Assembly (NCBI GenBank): GCA_020631735.1
Contig: CM036167.1
Span: forward strand, 124,001 to 188,000
DNA length: 64,000 nt
From: Saccharum officinarum
Taxonomy: Eukaryota > Streptophyta > Magnoliopsida > Poales > Poaceae
Reading direction: 5' to 3'
The notes beneath the pieces are model-generated. The model was given only the letters and a program-made list of their open reading frames with translations, had not been told where the DNA came from and made no database searches. Of the stretch, positions 57,009 through 64,000 are shown in pieces. How positions within the stretch are numbered: position 1 is the stretch's first letter; each line of letters begins with the position of its first letter. Both the position numbers and the translations under genes were made by a program.

Positions 57009-58070
57009 TTGTCACCGCCTGCCACGACCGCAATCGGCGTTCCCAGTTGTGCGCTCGTGGTAGTAGAGCCGTTCTTGGCAGATGGCGAGCGGAGGAGGAT
57101 GACACCCTACCGTGGCGTCGATAGTGGTAGGGTTAGGGCAGTAGAGCCATTCTTGGCAGATGGCGAGCGGAGGAGTGCGACCCCCTACCGTGGCGTCGAT
57201 AGCGTATCCGGTAGGGTTAGGGCACTAGAGCCGTTCTTCGCAGATGGCGAGTGGAGGAGGGCGACCCCCTACCGTGGCGTCGATAGTTCTTGCGGGTTCT
57301 AGGTAGAGTAGGAAAAATAGATAAGGCTCTCCTTCCTATCATAGCTGCTTGCCATGACCGCAATCGGTGTTCCCATCTGCGCGCTCGTGGCTCAGCCACG
57401 ATTGCAATCGGCGTTCTCATCTGCGCGCTCATGGCAGTAGAGCAGTTCTTGGCAAATGACGAGCGGAGGAGGGCGACGCCCTACCATGGTGTTGATAGCG
57501 GTAGGGTTAGGGAGATGCAATTCTTGCAGGTTCCAGTAGGGTTAGAGTGATGCAATTATTACAGTTCCAGGTAGAGTAGGAAAAACAGATAAGGCCCTCC
57601 TTCCTATCCTAGCTACCTGCCATGACCGCAATCGGCGCTCCCATCTACGCGCTCATGGCAGTAGAGCCGTTCTTGGCAAATGGCGAATGGAGAAGGGTGA
57701 CGCCCTACCATGGCGTCGATAGCGGTAGGGTTAGGGAGATGCAATTCTTGCGGGTTCCGGTAGGGTTAGGGAGATGCAATTATTACGGGTTCTAGGTAGA
57801 TTAGGAAAAATATATAAGGTCCTTCTTCCTATCCTAGCTACCTACCATGACCGCAATCGGCGTTCCCATCTGTGCGCTCGTGGCTCAGCCACGACTGCAA
57901 GCGGCGTTCCCATTTGCGTGCTCGTGGCAGTAGAGCCGTTCTTGGCAGATGGCGAGCGGAGGACGGTGTTCTTGGCAGATGGCGAGCGGAGGAGGGCAAC
58001 GCCCTACTGTGGCGTCGATAGCGGTATGGTTAGGGAGATGCAATTCTTCCGGATTCTAGGTAGAGTAGGA
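57009..58070 (+). repeat. complex tandem repeat, partly coding-like
   Basis: GAGCCGTTCTTGGCAGATGG-like modules recur at about 57066, 57144, 57230, 57441, 57664, 57936 and 57967. CCGCAATCGGCGTTCCCATC-like modules recur at about 57009, 57357, 57401, 57624, 57849 and 57893. The first three units have a 78-86 bp period and one open frame (VEPFLADGERRRATPYRGVD three times); later units are 225-270 bp and form a higher-order period near 492 bp. It abuts the acetyltransferase pseudogene at 58101. No family recognised. Confidence 0.75.
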
Positions 58071-58100
58071 AAAATGCCATGAGACGAAGAGGGACGTGGG

Positions 58101-59045
58101 TTGGCGATCCGGGAGTACAATCCCGACACGGACCGCGACGGGACGGAGGCCGTTGACCGGGAGTGCGACGTCGTCCCGGCCGGCGGGATGTCGCTGCACG
58201 CCGACCTGCTAGGCGACTCCGTCGCGCGCATCCGCCACTCGCCACACTACCTCATGCAGGTACGTACGTACGTTTGCTCGGACCTCTGGTCTGATCCTCC
58301 CGTATACGTATGCGTCAATGCACGGTTACGCGATCTGCTTAGGATGCTTTCTCAAGTCGCAGCAAACTTGTTTGATCCCGACTTGCATGAACAGGTGGCT
58401 GAGACGTCCGATCCGGGCCGCCGGATCGTCGGTCTCATCCGGGAAACAGTCAAGTCCGTCGCCTCCGGCAAGAGCCGCCCTGGGCCCCTGGCTCACCCGC
58501 CGGCAAGAGCCGCCCTGGGCCGCTGGCGCACCCGCCAGCAAGAGTCGCCCTGGGCCGCTGGTGCACCCGCCTTCGCCACAGTCGACTACTCCGCGTCGCG
58601 GCATCTACTGTCCCTAAGTACTCGTGACATCTATCTACGATCGCAAGCGACAATTGTCCACTTTGTTTCATCCATTTGACTGATCCATGCTGCTTGTTGC
58701 ATGCATATGCGGGCGGATGGGCATCGCGCTGCAGCTGGTGCGTCAGCTGGAGCAGTGGTCCGAGCTCATGAACGCCGAGTACGCGTACATAGCCATCGAC
58801 AAGTCCAACGAGGCGTCGCTGCGTCTCTTCACCGGCCGCTGCGGCTACACCGAGTACCGGAAGATGTCCCTGCTCGTGCACCCAGTGCACTGGCAGTCTG
58901 GCACCGGCTCAAGGCGCCGCGCCGCGCCGCGCCACGGTCGTTCGCCTCAGCGCCCACCATGCCGAGCGGCTGTACCGCAGAAGGTTCGCACACGAGTTCT
59001 TCCCCGCGGACATCAGCCACGTCCGCTCGGCGGCGTGTGTCCGCC
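58101..59045 (+). pseudogene. HOOKLESS1-like GNAT N-acetyltransferase, disrupted
   Basis: Exon 1 (58101-58259) reads LAIREYNPDTDRDGTEAVDR...RIRHSPHYLMQ; exon 2 starts at 58395 with VAETSDPGRRIVGLIRETVK. After a gap, MGIALQLVRQLEQW...AYIAIDKSNEASLRLFTGRC (acetyl-CoA-binding and C-terminal GNAT motifs) runs from about 58716. HLS1-type proteins are nuclear acetyltransferase-like regulators of hook formation and growth. Damage: no ATG at the start; a 35-bp sequence present three times (58467-58571) shifts the frame; the segment from 58572 to about 58700 is disordered; further frameshifts follow near 58910-58960 (AERLYRRRFAHEFFPADI is still readable). Remaining C-terminal sequence is replaced by repeats after about 59045. 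Confidence 0.8.
58467..58571 (+). repeat. 35-bp unit, three copies, in the acetyltransferase pseudogene
   Basis: Units at 58467-58501, 58502-58536 and 58537-58571 (GGCAAGAGCCGCCCTGGGCC...). The two extra units add 70 bp, not a multiple of three, so the expansion itself breaks the frame. Confidence 0.85.
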
Positions 59046-60767
59046 TCGACGTTCGCGTGGTGGTTCGTGTACGGCCTCGACGTTCGCGTGGTGGTTCGCG
59101 TCGATCGTCAACGTACATGACGCGCGGCAGGGCGGCATCAGTGGCAGTGTATCGAGGAGGGATCGGCCAGCTCAGCGACGTCGACGGTGGGATCGCCGAC
59201 GATGACGGTGGCACGGTCCATCGCAAGCGGCTGAGCGGCGAGAGCTGGAAGGTATTAACTTATGAACGAATGGGCATTATCAACTTATATGAACGAATGG
59301 AACTGCTATGTTCTTGGCTCACTCCCGCGAGCTGAGTACTATCTCCTTGATAGGTGGCCGCTGAATCTTCTTGAGCTGCTCCCCCTAAACCAGGGAATCT
59401 TCAGCTGCTGCCAAAAGTCACGTCACGACGGCGTCGAGACGGCGACGACGAGCAGACCGGTGAGGATGACGGCCGCTAGAGGCGCTTCTTCAGAGCAGCC
59501 ATGAGCGAGTCCGAAAGCCACCTGAGGAGCGGCGTTCCAGGAGGCCGTGTCGAGGCCGATGACACAACTGCGCCCCAGAAGCCCAAAGAGAGTTGCTGGA
59601 TCGACGACGGCGGTGGAGGAGAGAGCTGCGACGACGGCGACGACGTTGGGAGGAGCAGCAGCTGGGAGGAGGAGCAGCAGGATCGGCCAGCTCGGCGACG
59701 TCGACAGTGGGGAGAGAATCGGACGTATAGCGGCTGAGGGACGAGAGCTGGAAGGCATTATCAACTGATTGAACGAATGGAACTGCTAGAATATACTCCG
59801 TATACACTAGTGTGTTACATGTTCCTGGCTCACTTCCGCGTCGTGTACGTCGCCATGCCTTGCCTTTCGGGCGGTTCCTACTGCTCCGGAATACTAGAGC
59901 TGAGTACTGGTATCTCATTGACTGCTAGCCGGTCGGCGAAGCTGCGCTATTTTGTGCACTCTGCAGCGGTGTGGCATGTCCAGGGAAACGCAGCGCGTAC
60001 GGTGGCATACACGATAGTAATAGCAAACATAGTAGAATAGATGACAGCGCAACATACGGAGAGATAATTAAGGAAGCGACAGAGAGATTTTCAAGCCTAG
60101 GGGTTCCCCGTATAGTACTTCTAGTATTATGCATTTCATATGAGGGTTGTATGTATATACGGAGAAGAATCATCTGTCTCCAAGTCAACTAGCAATATGG
60201 TATTAATTATTTTTTTCTTCACTCATGGGCCTAAATATTAAAGCACACAGACAAAAGACTTAGAGATTTATTAAAATTTCCTCATATAAGCTTGAGGGTT
60301 TAGCCCATATATTAAATCCAACCCTTTTTTATGTGTCCCTTGAAATTTCTTCACCAATTTTCACGTTGCTTCTTTTCTTGCATTTCTATAACCTATTTTA
60401 ACATCTCTAACACATATTTAGCACACATGTTCGTTTTAGGCTTGCATTATCATTTTAGTCCCTAAAACTCAAATATATATGATTTTAAGAAAGACGGCAA
60501 AAGCTTGGCCGGATTTTTATTAGATGAGGAAAAAAAGGAAACAATGACAAAATAATTACAACCGAATAGGAGAGCTCGGAAAAACCACTAACATGGCACG
60601 GAGACTGTCCACCCCACTGAATGCTACTCCCAACGAAGAAAAAGAACCGGAAAAACTACTGAACTCAACTATTGAAAAACGCAAGACAAGGCACAGGAAC
60701 ATTCCTTTGCCACCCAAACTCGAGACACTAGATGGGACCTGACTAAAACTACTCAGCTTGTACATTT
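59046..60767. other. duplicated GC-rich scraps, then AT-rich DNA; no gene recognised
   Basis: CTCGACGTTCGCGTGGTGGTTCG occurs tandemly near 59045-59100. A block with GGATCGGCCAGCTC.GCGACG followed by GCGGCTGAG..GAGAGCTGGAAGG and GAACGAATGGAACTGC occurs twice (about 59158-59310 and 59688-59790). 60200-60767 is AT-rich with nothing recognised. Confidence 0.4.
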
Positions 60768-61220
60768 CACTACGTGAAAAAAGCACAATGGGAGCGCACC
60801 CCCTCCACTATAGGGGCGACTGGCTTTTCGAGCCGCCCTTACAGTGGTTCGGGCGGGCCCTAGCTTACCGGCCGTCCTTACAGTGGTCACTGTAAGGGCG
60901 GCTGGTTATTTAGCCGCCCTTACAGTAGCCTGTAGGTATAAGTGACTACCCTCCTTTCTTCCTCCCCGAGCCACTCTCTTCCACTCGCAAAAAAGGCTTG
61001 GGAGGCTTTGGGCACCTCTAAAAAATTGCTCTACTATGGGGGGAGGTTTTGATCTCAAATTCTTTGGTGGAGAGCTTGTTTAAGGTAAGAAAATGCTATT
61101 CGAATCCTTTAATCTAAGTTTTATTGGTCGGTTAGTGAGTAATTTAAAGTTTTGTTTTCTCTCTCTTCCATGGAGCTTGAGCTTTGTGTGGACCAAATTG
61201 GAGTTTAGCTTTGAAGCTAG

Positions 61221-63246
61221 TGAAAGCCCAAGTTTGGTTTTGGTAATTAATGACACCAAGTTGCTAATGCCATATGATAAGTGTTTCGAGTTAGACATAA
61301 GCAACACATGTGACGAAGGTGTACGTGGCAAGGAGTGGTGGCCACAAGATCACAAAGAAATGGTGTATGGACATGAAATGGCGATCATGGTGGAGATGCA
61401 CATAATATGATGGACATGATGATCAAGTGGAGGAGAAGGATCTAAAGCTCAAGGCAAAGGTATAACCATAGGGTTTTCCTTTTGCCAGTCTAAGATGAGT
61501 AGAGAAGTGATTGACCGGGTTTAGGATACATAGCCAACTATCAAGAGGGGCAATCACGGTTAGCTCGGGAATCAAGTGCCACTAGATCAATGTCTTGAGC
61601 ATATGCATTAGGATCTAGTTGAGAGCTAACATAACGCCTTGAAAATGCTTGTGAAAATGCTAACACACATGCACATGGTGTTTTTCACATGATGGTGTTG
61701 GCACATTTGTGAAGGCGGTGGTGCTTGAGCGGTAGTAAGGGGTTTGGGGTTCGCTCTCCCTCCCGCGCGAGCTTGCGAGCGCGGGATTCAGGCGTTTTCG
61801 TGGAAATGAAATGCCTATTTTCTATTGCGTCGGAGGCGAGAAAAGATGGCGAAAGTCTAAAATGATTATCACTGAAAATATAGTGACTGGACGCTGTGGT
61901 CGAATTGACCGGACGCGGCTGGCGCGTCCGGTCAGTTCAAACCACAGACAGACGCGCGTGTGAGAAGGGTCGCGGACCGGCGCGTCCGGTCCCTCGCGGA
62001 ACCGGCGCGTCCGGTCACGCACCCAGGAGTTCAGCACGGAGGACAGATGCGATCGGACGCGGTGGCGCGTCCGGTCACGAGTGGACCGTTACTAGACTCC
62101 GATCGGACGTGGCTGGCGCGTCCGGTCACGTGCGATCGGACGCGTTCGGTCGCTGTGGGAGCTTACTGGACTCCGATCAGACGCTAGGTGCAGCACGTCC
62201 GGTCAGACGCTGGGGCGCGTCCGGTCAGGGCAACGACTACTTCTGATGTGCACTATTCACGCTTGTCCTGTAGTGACCGGACGCGTCCGGTCACCCTGAC
62301 CGGTGCGTCCGGTCAGCACGATTTTAACTGTATCGTCCGGTAACGGCTAGCTGCGTACCCCTTCGCTATAAATAGATGTTGGCCAGGATTTGAGGGCAAC
62401 TCTTGCACATTTTGAGACCTAGAGACATCCTTTGAGCTAGAGAACAACCCCTACACTCATCTCTTTGCTTGGTTGCACATCTTGAGTGAGATTGAGTGAG
62501 ATTCAAGTGCATTGCTTGAGAGTTGCATTCTAGAGGTACTTGATCTTCGAGTTGCTATGGATTTCTGGTTACTCTTCCGTGTTTTCTGATACGGTAGACG
62601 GCTTGGAGCAGCAGAGGTGATTGAGCTCACAATTAAAGATTATTGGAGCCCTCACCAAGTGTTGTAAGGGATTCTTGATCCTTTCCCGCGGGAGTTCGCA
62701 AATTGGATACTCTAGTGGAGCTCATGGCTTGGAGGATCCCCATCTTGTGTGCGGTTGTGCGGCGCCCGTCGAGGGCTCGACTCTTGATAGTCGATTAGCT
62801 CGCGAACCGACAAGTGGGTGCATCGCCACAACGAGGAGTAGCTTACCGGAAAGCAAGTGAACCTCGGTAAAAAATCTTGTGCATCTCTTTACCAAGGATT
62901 TCTCTTGTGGTTGATCATTGTGATTGATTCTTCGAGTGCATTACTTCTCTACATCGTTGGTATAAGAATCAAGTCACTTGCTCTTTACTTTCTTGTACTA
63001 GTCCTAGTGTAGTTTGCATAAGTGTAGCTTTTATCACATAGGAGTAAGTAGCTTAGTGACTTAGTCTTGTTGGTGTATTAGAGATCATAGCCTTGCTTCA
63101 CTAGTATTGTATAGGTGGCTTGCATAGTGTAGTTGAGCTAGTGCTAGAATTAGCATAGCCATCTTTTATACTAATGTGGTTGTTTAGTGAAGCTTGTAGA
63201 TTTTTAAATAGGCTATTCACCCCCCTCTGGCCATTTGGACCTTACA
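61221..63246 (+). mobile_element. solo LTR of a Ty1-copia-like retrotransposon, TSD GCTAG
   Basis: 2026 bp, TGAAAGCCC... to ...GGACCTTACA. GCTAG at 61216-61220 recurs at 63247-63251, a perfect 5-bp target duplication inside the CACTA element. Bases 61880-62340 are packed with GCGTCCGGTC and ACCGGACGCGTCCGGT motifs, directly upstream of the TATA box at 62366. The 3' end has the CACCCCCCTCT tract. Its first 280 bp are the reverse complement of 750-1027. No internal coding region. Confidence 0.92.
62366..62375 (+). promoter_or_regulatory. LTR TATA box
   Basis: CTATAAATAG, in the same position relative to the CpG-rich palindromes as in the solo LTR at 45305-47598. Likely core promoter of the retrotransposon. 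Confidence 0.7.
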
Positions 63247-63673
63247 GCTAGTAGTGTAGATTAGGTGGAGACATGAGCCTTGCACCCTCAATTAGTTGAT
63301 CTAGCTTGATTTTAGTGGAGATTAATTAGAGTTTCATGTATGGAGAGAAAAGCTTGCTCTTTAGATCTAGGGTTTCCTTTTCTTTTTTTATTTTGTAGTT
63401 TTATTTCATGAAATTGGAATAGGGTTGGCATGAAAAGTTGTTGGTAAACTAATAATTGTTGCTAATAATGGTATCTAATAATTGTTGCTAATAATTGTTG
63501 TTATCAATTCTTGCTAATAATTGTATTTAGAGTAGATTTAGTGTAGATTGCACCCTAGTTATTTCATCTATGTTGCTAATATATATTACTTTTGTAAATA
63601 TTTATGTATGCAACTAATTATATTTTTTATAATTATTCTCAAGTAATTACTTTATTTCTTTGTTTTTTTAAAG

Positions 63674-63838
63674 ATGAAGGACAGGACTTCTTGGATGTAT
63701 GGTTCGTATAGGCACTCGCAAGCTTATCGTGATGAGGTGGACAATTTTATTATAGTCACAGTGAAGCATGCAAAGACGTTGTCAGGGACTAATGGTTCAG
63801 TTATTTGTCCCTGGGAAACAACACATTATCAGAGTTGA
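63674..63838 (+). pseudogene. CACTA transposase-associated domain, N-terminal piece
   Basis: Opens MKDRTSWMYGSYRHSQAYRD and continues to VICPWETTHYQS before a stop at 63836-63838. WMY...S..Y...V..F...A, then ICP, is the signature of the transposase-associated domain at the start of plant CACTA TNPD/TNP2 proteins. A normal domain continues past ICPC..C; here Cys is Trp and the frame stops, so it is degraded or spliced. The following frame (DGVDDAEAYNKCDQMPLF to 63968) is not recognised. Confidence 0.6.
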
Positions 63839-64000
63839 TGGCGTCGACGATGCTGAAGCCTACAATAAGTGCGATCAGATGCCGCTATTCATAGACTTTA
63901 TTAAGAAGATTGGTGTCATGGAAAAAACCTACCCAAAGACATATTGCCATGGAAATGAAAAGGTGTGAAGTGAAAAATTGTTACGGCGGAGGCGGGGACT

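Larger units (their letters stand above)
60768..64000 (+). mobile_element. CACTA element, one end only (continues beyond the window)
   Basis: Begins CACTACGTGAAAAAAGCACA, followed by subterminal repeats alternating CCGCCCTTACAGT and ACTGTAAGGGCGGCT (60828-60930), a layout typical of CACTA termini. A transposase-associated domain is encoded at 63674-63838. A solo LTR (61221-63246) is nested inside, and the other terminus is not in the window. The flanking triplet on the left is TTT. Confidence 0.8.

Noticed and set aside
1..64000. CRISPR arrays, operons or bacterial-type mobile islands
   Set aside because: Introns, plant protein families and grass transposons show this to be plant nuclear DNA. 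The regular repeats present are minisatellites, CACTA repeats and a Helitron array, without conserved-repeat and unique-spacer structure.

Overview
This is nuclear DNA from a grass, most likely of the Panicoideae/Andropogoneae (the sorghum, sugarcane, Miscanthus and maize group). Spliced genes with GT-AG introns, a PR-10 protein very like the maize type, a chloroplast glutamyl-tRNA reductase, GC-rich exon starts and a dense nested load of grass-type transposons (Ty1-copia-like LTRs, CACTA, hAT, Stowaway, Helitron) all point that way. The species cannot be fixed from the sequence alone. Gene content is low. I support four intact host genes: PR-10 (5733-6306, +), a MIZU-KUSSEI1/DUF617 protein (22751-23707, -), a small two-exon gene of unknown function in two intact copies (26090-26730 and 54977-55641, +), and HEMA (49523-52167, +). 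Broken genes are a BAHD acyltransferase (11340-12264, -), a third copy of the unknown gene (28451-29181, +), and a HOOKLESS1-like N-acetyltransferase (58101-59045, +).

Layout. 1-5 kb is nested repeats: the end of an LTR, a hAT-like element carrying a SINE with perfect target duplications, a short CACTA element, and an orphan copy of the PR-10 3' flank. 5.6-7.4 kb holds PR-10 and a retrotransposon gag scrap. 9.6-13 kb has a MULE-like GC-rich element, the BAHD pseudogene and a MITE. 13.6-18.2 kb is a complete CACTA element (TSD TCT) with a Transposase_24 gene fragment and an antisense piece of an NLR resistance gene. 20.8-25.7 kb contains the MIZ1-like gene among MITEs. 26-30.3 kb holds two tandem copies of the unknown gene. 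30.3-about 42.5 kb is a large Helitron on the minus strand (RepHel plus an RPA-like gene, with a tandem array of 660-700 bp units upstream). 44.5-47.6 kb is the displaced remainder of the duplicated host unit, split by a solo LTR. 49.5-52.2 kb is HEMA. 53-59 kb holds another LTR-like piece, the third unknown-gene copy, a coding-like tandem repeat and the acetyltransferase pseudogene. 60.8 kb to the end is one end of a CACTA element with a solo LTR nested in it.

How it fits together. The host genes do not form a pathway. The clearest history is a tandem duplication of a roughly 2.3 kb unit (unknown gene plus spacer): unit 1 is 26.0-28.3 kb, and unit 2 is 28.4-30.3 kb continuing at about 44.5-45.3 kb and 47.6 kb. 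Unit 2 was split by the Helitron and neighbouring insertions, and then by the solo LTR, whose 5-bp target duplication (CTCAC) is still perfect. Three LTR copies in the window (left edge, 45.3-47.6 kb, 61.2-63.2 kb) are related and share a CpG-rich palindromic repeat block; in the two complete copies this block lies just upstream of the LTR TATA box.
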